From assembly GCA_051891935.1 (NCBI GenBank), contig JBJFFR010000083.1:1-14946 (forward strand): DNA of 14,946 nt, written 5' to 3'. The notes below the pieces were generated by a model that did not search any database, was not told where the DNA came from, and saw only the letters and a list, made by a program, of their open reading frames with translations. The translations under genes and the position numbers were made by a program. Source of the stretch: UMGS363 sp051891935 (GTDB taxonomy: Bacteria > Bacillota > Clostridia > Oscillospirales > Ruminococcaceae). Within the stretch, counting starts at the first letter, position 1. Every line of letters begins with the position of its first letter. Shown here in pieces: positions 4,916 through 12,197 of the stretch.

Positions 4916-6109
4916 TTATGATTCAACGATGTCAACACCGCGGTATTTTGCGATGGAGTAAACGTCCTTATCGCCTCTGCCCGAGATAGTGATGACCATT
5001 ATCTGATCCTTGCCCATTGTCGGAGCGATCTTGAGCGCAGCAGCAACGGCGTGTGATGACTCGATCGCAGGGATAATGCCCTCTGTACGGGAAAGATACT
5101 CAAACGCCCGGACAGCTTCTTCATCGGTAATGTCAAAATAATCTGCACGTTTTGTTTCCCATAAATAAGCGTGTTCGGGACCGATGCCGGGGTAGTCAAG
5201 ACCTGCCGAGATAGAGTAAACAGGGTCGATCTGACCGAATTCATCCTGAAGGAAAATTGACTTCATACCGTGGAAAATGCCGAGCGAACCCTTTGCAAGC
5301 GTTGCAGCGTGAAGCTTTGTGTCAATGCCCTTTCCTGCAGCCTCCGCACCGACAAGACGAACGCTCTTGTCACCGATGAAGTCATAGAACGAACCCATAG
5401 CATTCGAGCCGCCGCCGACGCAGGCAACAACGCAGTCGGGGAGTTTGCCTTCAAGCTCCATAAGCTGTGCCTTTGTTTCCTCGGAAATAATTTTCTGGAA
5501 ATCACGAACCATCTGCGGATAAGGATGAGGACCCATTACCGAGCCGATGCAGTAGAATGTAGTCGAAATGTTTGTACACCAGTCACGCATAGCCTCATTT
5601 ATTGCATCTTTGAGAGTAGCAGTTCCGCTCTCAACAGGAATTACCTTCGTTCCGAGAAGATTCATTCTGTAAACATTGAGCGACTGACGCTTAACGTCCT
5701 CCGCACCCATATAGACCTGACATTCAAGTCCGAAAAGCGCACACGCAGTAGCCGTTGCAACACCGTGCTGACCTGCTCCCGTTTCGGCAATGATTCTCTT
5801 TTTGCCCATTCTCTTTGCAAGCAGTATCTGACCGAGAACGTTATTTATCTTGTGTGAGCCCGTGTGGTTGAGGTCCTCACGCTTGAGATATATCTTTGCA
5901 CCGCCGAGATCCTTTGTCATTTTTTCAGCATAATAAAGCATCGATGGTCTGCCTGCATAATCACGGTAAAGCTTTTTCAGATCTGCGATAAATTCGGGAT
6001 CATCCTTGTATTTATTGTAAGCTTCTTCAAGCTCCGTAACGGCATTCATAACAGTTTCGGGAACGTACTGTCCGCCGTAAATGCCGTATCTGCCCTTGTT
6101 ATCACTCAT
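4916..6109 (-). CDS. trpB: Tryptophan synthase beta subunit
   Basis: A 397-residue PLP enzyme that condenses indole with L-serine to form L-tryptophan. The N-terminal GRYGIYGGQYVPETVM is typical. The PLP lysine is Lys87 in NHTGSHKINN, the catalytic Glu109 lies in AETGAGQHGVATA, and the PLP phosphate-binding loop is CVGGGSNAMG. Length and lack of an N-terminal extension fit the classical TrpB1 form that pairs with TrpA, not TrpB2. Its ribosome binding site GGAGG lies inside the end of trpF; one nt separates the trpF stop from the ATG, so translational coupling is likely. Confidence 0.98.
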   Translation of the reverse strand: MSDNKGRYGIYGGQYVPETVMNAVTELEEAYNKYKDDPEFIADLKKLYRDYAGRPSMLYYAEKMTKDLGGAKIYLKREDLNHTGSHKINNVLGQILLAKRMGKKRIIAETGAGQHGVATATACALFGLECQVYMGAEDVKRQSLNVYRMNLLGTKVIPVESGTATLKDAINEAMRDWCTNISTTFYCIGSVMGPHPYPQMVRDFQKIISEETKAQLMELEGKLPDCVVACVGGGSNAMGSFYDFIGDKSVRLVGAEAAGKGIDTKLHAATLAKGSLGIFHGMKSIFLQDEFGQIDPVYSISAGLDYPGIGPEHAYLWETKRADYFDITDEEAVRAFEYLSRTEGIIPAIESSHAVAAALKIAPTMGKDQIMVITISGRGDKDVYSIAKYRGVDIVES

Positions 6110-6110
6110 T

Positions 6111-6737
6111 TTACTTTTCCTCCGTAAGAATCTTGTATTTATTCATTATTTCAAGCATTTTTGTCCTGTCCTTGAAGCCGTCTGTTTCAATTCCGCTGCT
6201 AAGATCGACACCAAATGGCGAATACCCTTTAATTATATCAGTAATATTGGAAATGTCAATGCCGCCTGCGATGAAAAAAGGCTTTGAAAGCTTTTCTTTC
6301 GCATAAACGAGCAGCTTTTCATCAATTTTTTTGCCCGTTCCGCCATACGCTTCCGCTGAAAAAGCGTCCAGTACATATTTGTCGGCAGGAAGCGCCGACA
6401 GAGCGTCAATATCGGCCTCGGTGCGTATTCGTCCTGCTTTCCAGATCTCTTTTTCGGGGAAAAGGCTCCGCAAAGCCGAAATATATCCGTCATCCTCATT
6501 TCCGTGAAGCTGAAAAACATCTGTGAAGCCGTTTATCTCCGAAAAAAACTCGATCGGGGCATTTACCGTGACTCCGACGGCTTTTATTTTCGGGTCAAGC
6601 TTATCCCGAAGCTGCTTTGCAAAAGCCGGTGTGACCTTTCGCTTGCTCTCTGCGAAGATAAAACCTATGTAGTCGGGCTTGCATTCATTGCAGTAAGAAA
6701 TATCTTCAAGCCTTCTCATTCCGCAAAGCTTTATCAT
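6111..6737 (-). CDS. trpF: Phosphoribosylanthranilate isomerase
   Basis: A 208-residue single-domain TIM barrel that performs the Amadori rearrangement of N-(5-phosphoribosyl)anthranilate to CdRP. The general base Cys5 lies in MIKLCGM and the general acid Asp124 in YVLDAFSAEAYGGTG. YIGFIFAESKRKV, FQLHGNED, PFFIAGGID and GVDLSSGIE are the usual substrate and phosphate sites. The common VGVFVN motif reads VGVTVN here. The gene overlaps trpC by 4 nt (ATGA at 6734-6737), implying coupled translation. Length is normal. Confidence 0.97.
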   Translation of the reverse strand: MIKLCGMRRLEDISYCNECKPDYIGFIFAESKRKVTPAFAKQLRDKLDPKIKAVGVTVNAPIEFFSEINGFTDVFQLHGNEDDGYISALRSLFPEKEIWKAGRIRTEADIDALSALPADKYVLDAFSAEAYGGTGKKIDEKLLVYAKEKLSKPFFIAGGIDISNITDIIKGYSPFGVDLSSGIETDGFKDRTKMLEIMNKYKILTEEK

Positions 6738-7516
6738 ACATTTTCCCTCAAAGCAGCAAGCGTTGCACCGATGTTTCCGCTTCGCATGAGCGTTTCACCG
6801 ATGAGTACAGCGTCAGCGTCATAGCTGCGGACGGTTTTCATATCTGCGTTATCCTTGATACCGCTTTCGGAAACGATGACCTTTCCTTCGGGGATCATTC
6901 CCGAAAGCCGTGCAGTCGTTTCAAGCGTAACTTCAAATGTTTTCAGATTGCGGTTGTTGATACCGATTATATCAAAATCAAGTGCAAGAACCCGTTCAAG
7001 CTCCTTTTCATCATGCGTTTCGGCAAGGATGTCCATTCCAAGCGAATCTGCGATATCTTTGAAGCGTTTCAGCTTTTCATCATCAAGAACAGCAGCTATA
7101 AGAAGTATAGCGTCAGCTCCCATAAGCCTTGCTTCGTATATCTGATATTCGTCAATTATAAAATCCTTGCGGATCATCGGAAGAGCGATCTCTTTGCGGA
7201 TAGCCTTAAAGTATTCGGAGCAGCCCATGAAAAAGTGTTCTTCCGTAAGACAGGAAACAGCGTCGGCACCGTTTGCTTCGTATTCCTTTGCTATCTTCAC
7301 GGGATCAAAATCAGGCTGTATAAGTCCCTTTGAGGGGGAAGCCTTTTTGACCTCGGAGATCATCGAGAGTCTGTTCGGCTTCGCAAGTGCTTCTTTAAAG
7401 CTTATCGGGTTTCTGTCCGATTCTTCGGCTGCCTTTTTCACCGTTTCAAAGTCAGCCGCAGCCTTTTCTCTTTCTAACTGCAATATGCGTTTTTCAATTA
7501 TATCATCAAGAATCAT
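6734..7516 (-). CDS. trpC: Indole-3-glycerol phosphate synthase
   Basis: A 260-residue TIM barrel that closes the indole ring of CdRP with loss of CO2 and water. EVKKASPSKG (55-64) holds the active-site Glu and Lys, IRKDFIID (115-122) a second catalytic Lys117, and ILAETHDE (163-170) the catalytic Glu166. GINNRNL and VSESGIK form the rest of the site. It is not fused to TrpF, unlike the enterobacterial protein. It starts 3 nt after the trpGD stop, with AAGGAG located in the trpGD end. Confidence 0.97.
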   Translation of the reverse strand: MILDDIIEKRILQLEREKAAADFETVKKAAEESDRNPISFKEALAKPNRLSMISEVKKASPSKGLIQPDFDPVKIAKEYEANGADAVSCLTEEHFFMGCSEYFKAIRKEIALPMIRKDFIIDEYQIYEARLMGADAILLIAAVLDDEKLKRFKDIADSLGMDILAETHDEKELERVLALDFDIIGINNRNLKTFEVTLETTARLSGMIPEGKVIVSESGIKDNADMKTVRSYDADAVLIGETLMRSGNIGATLAALRENV

Positions 7517-7519
7517 AGG

Positions 7520-9154
7520 TTACTCCTTGTTGGAAAACTCCTTGAGCTTTTCAAGCTTTGCAAGAGCCTTTCCGCTGTCGATAGATTCACGAGCCATTTC
7601 AAGACCCTCTTCGATCGAGCTTGCTGCGCCCGTGCAGTAGATAGCGCAGGCAGAGTTGAGAAGAACGATGTCACGCTTTGCGCCATGCTCCTTGCCCGAA
7701 AGGATATCAAGTGTGATCTGTGCGTTTTCAGCAGGTGTTCCGCCGATGATATCTTCTTTCGGGTAACGCTTCAGACCGAATTCCTCGGGAGTGATGCTGT
7801 ACTTGATTATCTTCTTGCCGCGAAGCTCGCATACCTTTGTTTCGCCCGAAACGGAAACCTCATCAAGTCCGTCGCCGTAAACGATCATTGCGCTCTTTAC
7901 ACCGAGATTCATAAGAACGACAGCCATCTTTTCAAGCAGAGAATCGTCATAAACACCGAGCAGAATGTAATCGGAAAGTGCAGGGTTTGCAAGCGGTCCG
8001 AGAATGTTGAATACTGTGCGTACACCCATCTCACGGCGAGCTTTTCCGACAAATCGCATACTGCTGTGGAAGGACTGCGCAAAAAGGAACGAGATGCCGA
8101 CATTCTGGATGCAAGCCGAAGCCTGTGCAGGGGAGAGCGATATCTTTACGCCGAGAGATTCAAGTACATCGGCAGCACCGCTCTTGCTTGAAACGCTTCG
8201 GTTGCCGTGCTTTGCAACGTTAAGTCCCGTTCCTGCGATGACGAATGAAGAAGTAGTTGAAATGTTGAACGAACCTGCAAGATCTCCGCCCGTTCCGACG
8301 ATATCAACAGCAGCCTTTGAGGTCGGTACGATAGAAGCCTTTTTTCGCATTATCCGTGCAAAGCCTGTTATCTCCTCAACGGTTTCGCCCTTTGTGCGGA
8401 GGAAGGTGAGGAAGCCTGCTATCTGCGCATCGGTAGCGCCGCCCGACATGATTATGTCCATAGCGTCCTCTGCCTCCGGCTGTGTGAGATCAAATCCCTC
8501 GGAAACACGCTTGATATATTTCATAAGACCCTTTTTCTCCGAGTCGGGGAGAGCGACAGTAACCTTTTCAAAACCGCTTATTTCTGCAATATCGGAAAGG
8601 AAGTTAGAGATAAGGCTCTTTCCGAGATCGGTAAGAACCGATTCCGGGTGGAACTGAACGCCGTAAACAGCAAGCTCCTTGTGACGGAGTGCCATTATCT
8701 GACCGTCCTCGTCTTCGGCGATAATTTCAAGGCAGTCGGGAAGAGTTTCTTTTTCAACGATCAGTGAATGATATCTTGCAGCCTTGATCTTTTCGGGCAT
8801 ACCCTTGAAAAGCGGAGTGCCGTTGTTTACCTTTATCATCGAAGCCTTGCCGTGTTTAGGTTCAAGCGCACGGACGATCTTTCCCCCGAAAGCCTCTGCT
8901 ATCGACTGGTGACCCAGGCATACGCCGAGGATAGGGAGCTTTCCGGCAAAACGCTTGATAGCGTCTACCGATATCCCTGCTTCGCTCGGATATCCGGGAC
9001 CCGGCGAGATAACGAGCGCTTCGGGCGAAAGCTTTTCAATTTCATCGAGTGTTATCATATCGTTTCTTACAACCTTGATATCGGGGTAGATCGAACCGAT
9101 CTGCTGGTAAAGGTTATATGTGAAGCTGTCGTAGTTATCAATTAAAAGTATCAT
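7520..9154 (-). CDS. trpGD: Fused anthranilate synthase glutaminase (TrpG) and anthranilate phosphoribosyltransferase (TrpD)
   Basis: One 544-residue frame carries two enzymes. Residues 1-190 are the class I glutamine amidotransferase that feeds ammonia to TrpE: DNYDSFTYNL, SPGPGYPSEAG, the nucleophile Cys79 in LGVCLGHQ, and His169/Glu171 in VQFHPESVL. After a linker of about 20 residues, residues 208-540 are the phosphoribosyltransferase that joins PRPP and anthranilate: VDIVGTGGD (283-291) for PRPP, NISTTS, KHGNRSVSSKSGAADVLE (315-332), and FNILGPLANP. All key residues are present. Fusion enforces equal amounts of both activities; the enterobacterial trp operon has a comparable fusion. It starts 12 nt after trpE with an AAAGGGGG ribosome binding site. 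Confidence 0.97.
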   Translation of the reverse strand: MILLIDNYDSFTYNLYQQIGSIYPDIKVVRNDMITLDEIEKLSPEALVISPGPGYPSEAGISVDAIKRFAGKLPILGVCLGHQSIAEAFGGKIVRALEPKHGKASMIKVNNGTPLFKGMPEKIKAARYHSLIVEKETLPDCLEIIAEDEDGQIMALRHKELAVYGVQFHPESVLTDLGKSLISNFLSDIAEISGFEKVTVALPDSEKKGLMKYIKRVSEGFDLTQPEAEDAMDIIMSGGATDAQIAGFLTFLRTKGETVEEITGFARIMRKKASIVPTSKAAVDIVGTGGDLAGSFNISTTSSFVIAGTGLNVAKHGNRSVSSKSGAADVLESLGVKISLSPAQASACIQNVGISFLFAQSFHSSMRFVGKARREMGVRTVFNILGPLANPALSDYILLGVYDDSLLEKMAVVLMNLGVKSAMIVYGDGLDEVSVSGETKVCELRGKKIIKYSITPEEFGLKRYPKEDIIGGTPAENAQITLDILSGKEHGAKRDIVLLNSACAIYCTGAASSIEEGLEMARESIDSGKALAKLEKLKEFSNKE

Positions 9155-9166
9155 AAAAACGCCCCC

Positions 9167-10642
9167 TTAAAGCTTTGCAGCCTCTTTGACTGCATTTATA
9201 ACGGCAAGAGCCTTGTTCCTTGTTTCTTCGTATTCTGTTTCCGCAACGCTGTCATAAACGATGCCTGCGCCTGCCTGAACATAAGCCTTGTCATTCTTGA
9301 AAAGAACCGTTCTTATCGCAATGCAGGTGTCGATATTTCCGCTGAAAGAAAGGTAACAGACCGTTCCGCCGTAAAGACCTCTCTTCTTATTTTCAAGCTC
9401 GTCAATGAGCTGCATAGCTCTTACCTTCGGCGCACCCGAAAGAGTTCCTGCAGGAAGTACGGCCATAAGTGCGTCCATCGCCGTCTTATCCTCGGCAAGC
9501 TCACCCTGAACATCGGAAACAAGGTGCATTACCTTTGAGTAGCGTTCCACTCTCATGAAGTCGGTAACATTTACCGAACCGAGCTTGCAGACTCTTCCGA
9601 TATCATTTCTTCCGAGGTCAACGAGCATCGTGTGTTCGGAACGCTCCTTGATGTCGGTCACAAGCCTGTTTTCGAGCTCCTTGTCTTCCTGCTCGGTAAG
9701 TCCGCGCGGCATAGTTCCTGCAATTGGCTTTGTAACAACAACTCCGTCGGTAACGCTCACAAGCATTTCGGGAGATGCTCCTGCAAAGCAGTAATCCTTG
9801 TGATCGAAGAAGTAAAGATACGGCGAAGGGTTTGTTGAACGAAGCATTCTGTAAACATCGAAGGGCTTCGGAGGATTGGCGATCTCAAAACGCTGCGAAA
9901 GAACGATCTGGCTGATGTCGCCGTTGCGGATGTGTTCCTTACCCTTTTCAACGATCTCCATGTATTCTTCTTTGGTGAAGTTTGATCTTACATCAAGCTC
10001 TGCAGCATTATCCGAAAGCTCGGCAGAAACAATGGCAGGGCAGGTGCGGAGCATTTCCGATATTTCGTGTGCCTTGACATAAGCTTCGTCATATCGTTTG
10101 TCAACGTCTTCATCCGCATTGATATTGATGATGATGACAGCCTTGTTTGAAAGATGGTCAAATGCTACAAGCTCATCATAAAGGAACATATTTGAATCGG
10201 GCATATTAAGATCGTCTTCGGGAACGTTGGTGAGCTTCTTTTCAAAGCTTCTTACCGTGTCATATCCGAAGTATCCGATAAGACCGCCCGTGAGCTTCGG
10301 CTTGTTCGGGAAAACAGGCGAGGTGTGCTCTGCGAGGATGCTGTTGTAAAGAGCGATCGGATCTGGGCAGTCGATCTTTTCCGTTTTTCCGTCCGTTGTG
10401 ATCTCCGCTTTGTCACCGAAGATCTTTATCTCCTTTTTAGGGTCGATGCCTATGAAAGAATATCGTCCCCACTGCTCGGAGTTGTCAACGCTTTCAAGAA
10501 TAAAGCAGTTGTCATACTTTTCCCGAAGTCCTGCAAAAAGCCTGACGGGAGTTGCGCTGTCGATCAGGATCTCATAAAAAACAGGAACGGTCTTGTAGCT
10601 TGCAAGTAGTTTTTTTACTTCTTCTTTTGATGGGAATAACAT
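9167..10642 (-). CDS. trpE: Anthranilate synthase component I
   Basis: A 491-residue enzyme that turns chorismate plus ammonia from TrpG into anthranilate and pyruvate, the committed step to tryptophan. The N-terminal domain carries FILES (47-51), the LLES-type tryptophan feedback site with its Ser retained. The C-terminal chorismate-binding domain has KPIAGTMPRG, ERSEHTMLVDLGRNDIGRV, LPAGTLSGAPKVRAM, GLYGGTVCYLSF and QAGAGIVYDSVAETEYEET. These fit TrpE more than PabB, and the operon settles it. The ATG at 10642 lies 10 nt after AAAGG. It is the first gene behind the T-box leader, so control is expected both by transcription attenuation and by end-product inhibition. Confidence 0.98.
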   Translation of the reverse strand: MLFPSKEEVKKLLASYKTVPVFYEILIDSATPVRLFAGLREKYDNCFILESVDNSEQWGRYSFIGIDPKKEIKIFGDKAEITTDGKTEKIDCPDPIALYNSILAEHTSPVFPNKPKLTGGLIGYFGYDTVRSFEKKLTNVPEDDLNMPDSNMFLYDELVAFDHLSNKAVIIININADEDVDKRYDEAYVKAHEISEMLRTCPAIVSAELSDNAAELDVRSNFTKEEYMEIVEKGKEHIRNGDISQIVLSQRFEIANPPKPFDVYRMLRSTNPSPYLYFFDHKDYCFAGASPEMLVSVTDGVVVTKPIAGTMPRGLTEQEDKELENRLVTDIKERSEHTMLVDLGRNDIGRVCKLGSVNVTDFMRVERYSKVMHLVSDVQGELAEDKTAMDALMAVLPAGTLSGAPKVRAMQLIDELENKKRGLYGGTVCYLSFSGNIDTCIAIRTVLFKNDKAYVQAGAGIVYDSVAETEYEETRNKALAVINAVKEAAKL

Positions 10643-10673
10643 AATTCATCGACCTTTCAATAGTTTAAAAAAT

Positions 10674-10722
10674 AAAAAGGAACAACGTTCTGACCTTAAT
10701 TAAAGGTCAGGGACGATGTTCC
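10674..10722 (-). terminator. T-box attenuator terminator
   Basis: GGAACA/TGTTCC (ends 10722 and 10679), CGT/ACG and CTGACCTT/AAGGTCAG build a long interrupted stem, followed by TTTTT (10678-10674). The 5' arm overlaps the antiterminator sequence, so the two folds exclude each other. Confidence 0.9.
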
Positions 10723-11017
10723 TCGTGGTGCCACCCTGATTTGCGGATAAAAAAACTGCGATCCGCCTCGTTGGGTACTTATGCAGATCACAGATACTTT
10801 TATAAATATAATTTCAAGTACGCCGCCAATGCATTAATACCCTATCCACTAACGCAGGAAACTCGGCGCAGGCTAATAGGGGAAACCGTTCACCTTTGCT
10901 TCTCACAAACCCATTCACGCTGCTCGTAAGACCTGCTCACACCGACCGCAGGCTCTCTGTACTCCGTCTGAAACGCTACTTGCTTTTGTTCATAGAATTT
11001 ATTGGATTATTAACTTT
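10674..11017 (-). ncRNA. T-box leader (tRNA-Trp responsive) of the trp operon
   Basis: The leader RNA has the landmarks of a T-box element. The Stem I base pairs ACAAA (10985-10989) with UUUGU upstream of the specifier region's closing end. AGUA is at 10977-10980, AGAGAG at 10953-10958, and a distal CCUGC/GCAGG hairpin with the GGUCGGUG loop at 10932-10952. The specifier is best read as UGG at 10911-10913 in GUGAAUGGG. Stem III is GCGGAT/ATCCGC. The T-box AGGGTGGCACCACG is at 10724-10737. Its UGGC (10730-10733) complements the GCCA end expected for tRNA-Trp, whose discriminator base is G. The antiterminator pairs AGGGU..GUCCCU and competes with the terminator. Uncharged tRNA-Trp should allow read-through into trpE. 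Confidence 0.95.
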
Positions 11018-11023
11018 GATTGT

Positions 11024-11052
11024 ATTATAGCACAGTGCTAAAGCGTTGTCAA
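11024..11052 (-). promoter_or_regulatory. Consensus promoter of the trp operon, with a palindrome in the spacer
   Basis: Perfect TTGACA (11047-11052) and TATAAT (11024-11029) with a 17-bp spacer on the minus strand; the start is expected near 11017. The spacer holds TAGCACAGTGCTA (11028-11040), a 6+1+6 perfect inverted repeat touching the -10, which could be a repressor site. Confidence 0.88.
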
Positions 11053-11121
11053 GAGTTTTGGAAAATTTTTTTATACTTTTTGTTTTTTGTACGGAATAAA
11101 TGCCAAAATTTTAATTCGGTC

Positions 11122-11150
11122 TTGAAATTCTTGAAAAAAAGGTGTAGAAT
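11122..11150 (+). promoter_or_regulatory. Promoter of the prmA-topoisomerase operon
   Basis: TTGAAA (11122-11127), a 17-bp spacer and TAGAAT (11145-11150), followed 52 bp later by the prmA ATG. It fires away from the trp promoter; about 70 bp of very AT-rich DNA lies between the two -35 boxes. Confidence 0.65.
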
Positions 11151-11201
11151 AATATAGTATGGCTAAATTTGCTTATAAATAGAGAAAGGAACGAACGTAT
11201 T

Positions 11202-12182
11202 ATGGATAACACAAACTGGATCGAAGCTAAGGTTTATACGACGACCGAGGGAATTGACCCTGTCTGCGGCTGTCTGCTCGGAGTAGGGATAACAGGCTTT
11301 GAAATAAAGGATTCGCAGGATTTTGAAGAATTTCTCGAACGCAAGGACGGAAACTGGGATTATATAGACGATGACCTTATGGAAATGCGTACCTGCGAGA
11401 CCTGCGTAACGGTCTATATCGCCGAAAACGAGCAGGGCAGAGAGATGCTTGCTGCTTTGAAGCGTGAAATGGAAGCTCTCAAAGAACGTGATACGGATGA
11501 TAAATTCGGAAGACTTGCAGTAGAGCTTTCGGGAATAAAGGAAGAGGATTGGGCAAATAACTGGAAGCAGTATTTCAAGCCGTTTGAAGTCGGTACAAGA
11601 CTTGCGGTAAAGCCTTCCTGGGAGGAATACGATAACCCGAACGGCAGAACAGTCCTTGAAATAGATCCTGCTTCGAGCTTCGGTACAGGTCAGCATAATA
11701 CAACAAGACTTTGCCTTGAGCTTATCGAAAAGACTGTTAAAAAGGGTGATAAGCTCCTTGACCTCGGCTGCGGAAGCGGTATCCTTTCTATCGCAGGCAT
11801 CCTTCTCGGCGCAGAAAAAGCGGCAGCGGTCGATATCGACCAGAATTCGGTCAGGATCGCAAAGGAAAACTTCGCCAAGAACAATATTCCCGAAGGTGTT
11901 TTTGATGCTTATGTCGGAAACATAATCGGCGATGAAAAGCTCCGTGAGCAGCTCGGAGGCGGATATGACCTCGTCGTTGCAAATATCGTTGCGGATGTGC
12001 TTATCGCAATGAGCCCGATTTTCGGCAGCTTTATGAAGCCCGAGGCAAAGGTAATAATATCGGGCATAATAATCGAGCGCTGCGATGAAGTCATGGAAGC
12101 TATGGAAAAGAACGGCTTCAAGCGAGTCGAGCTTCGTGAAAACGGCGGCTGGGCAGCTGCGGAATTTGAAAAGAACAACTGA
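11202..12182 (+). CDS. prmA: Ribosomal protein L11 methyltransferase
   Basis: A 326-residue class I SAM-dependent methyltransferase that methylates ribosomal protein L11 in the cytoplasm. The ATG at 11202 follows GAAAGGA (11184-11190); a TTG at 11169 would add 11 residues without ribosome binding site support. Residues 1-110 form the substrate-recognition part. The signature EIDPASSFGTGQHNTT (153-168) matches the PrmA 'DPGxAFGTGxHxTT' box. SAM motif I is LLDLGCGSGILSIA (185-198), the acidic VDID follows at 210-213, and LVVANIVADVL (257-267) is the PrmA motif IV. L11 methylation is dispensable where tested, so a housekeeping role is inferred. It is followed 15 nt later by the topoisomerase gene. 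Confidence 0.93.
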   Translation: MDNTNWIEAKVYTTTEGIDPVCGCLLGVGITGFEIKDSQDFEEFLERKDGNWDYIDDDLMEMRTCETCVTVYIAENEQGREMLAALKREMEALKERDTDDKFGRLAVELSGIKEEDWANNWKQYFKPFEVGTRLAVKPSWEEYDNPNGRTVLEIDPASSFGTGQHNTTRLCLELIEKTVKKGDKLLDLGCGSGILSIAGILLGAEKAAAVDIDQNSVRIAKENFAKNNIPEGVFDAYVGNIIGDEKLREQLGGGYDLVVANIVADVLIAMSPIFGSFMKPEAKVIISGIIIERCDEVMEAMEKNGFKRVELRENGGWAAAEFEKNN

Positions 12183-12197
12183 AAGGGCAGAGTATAA

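Noticed and set aside
4903..4938. ATG start of TrpA inside trpB
   Set aside because: The stronger AAGGAGG lies before ATG 4902, and the extra 12 residues are not part of the TrpA family.
5270..5857. Long plus-strand open frame opposite trpB (195 codons), with similar ones opposite trpC and trpGD
   Set aside because: Antisense shadows of strongly conserved trp genes with no ribosome binding sites or recognisable domains.
10741..10929. 62-codon open frame across the T-box leader
   Set aside because: The stretch is fully explained by the structured RNA on the other strand.
11028..11046. CIRCE (HrcA) operator in the trp promoter
   Set aside because: TTAGCACT matches a CIRCE half-site, but the second half with the 9-nt spacer (GAGTGCTAA) is absent.
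11169..11201. TTG start adding 11 residues to PrmA
   Set aside because: No ribosome binding site; the ATG at 11202 has GAAAGGA and begins like the family.
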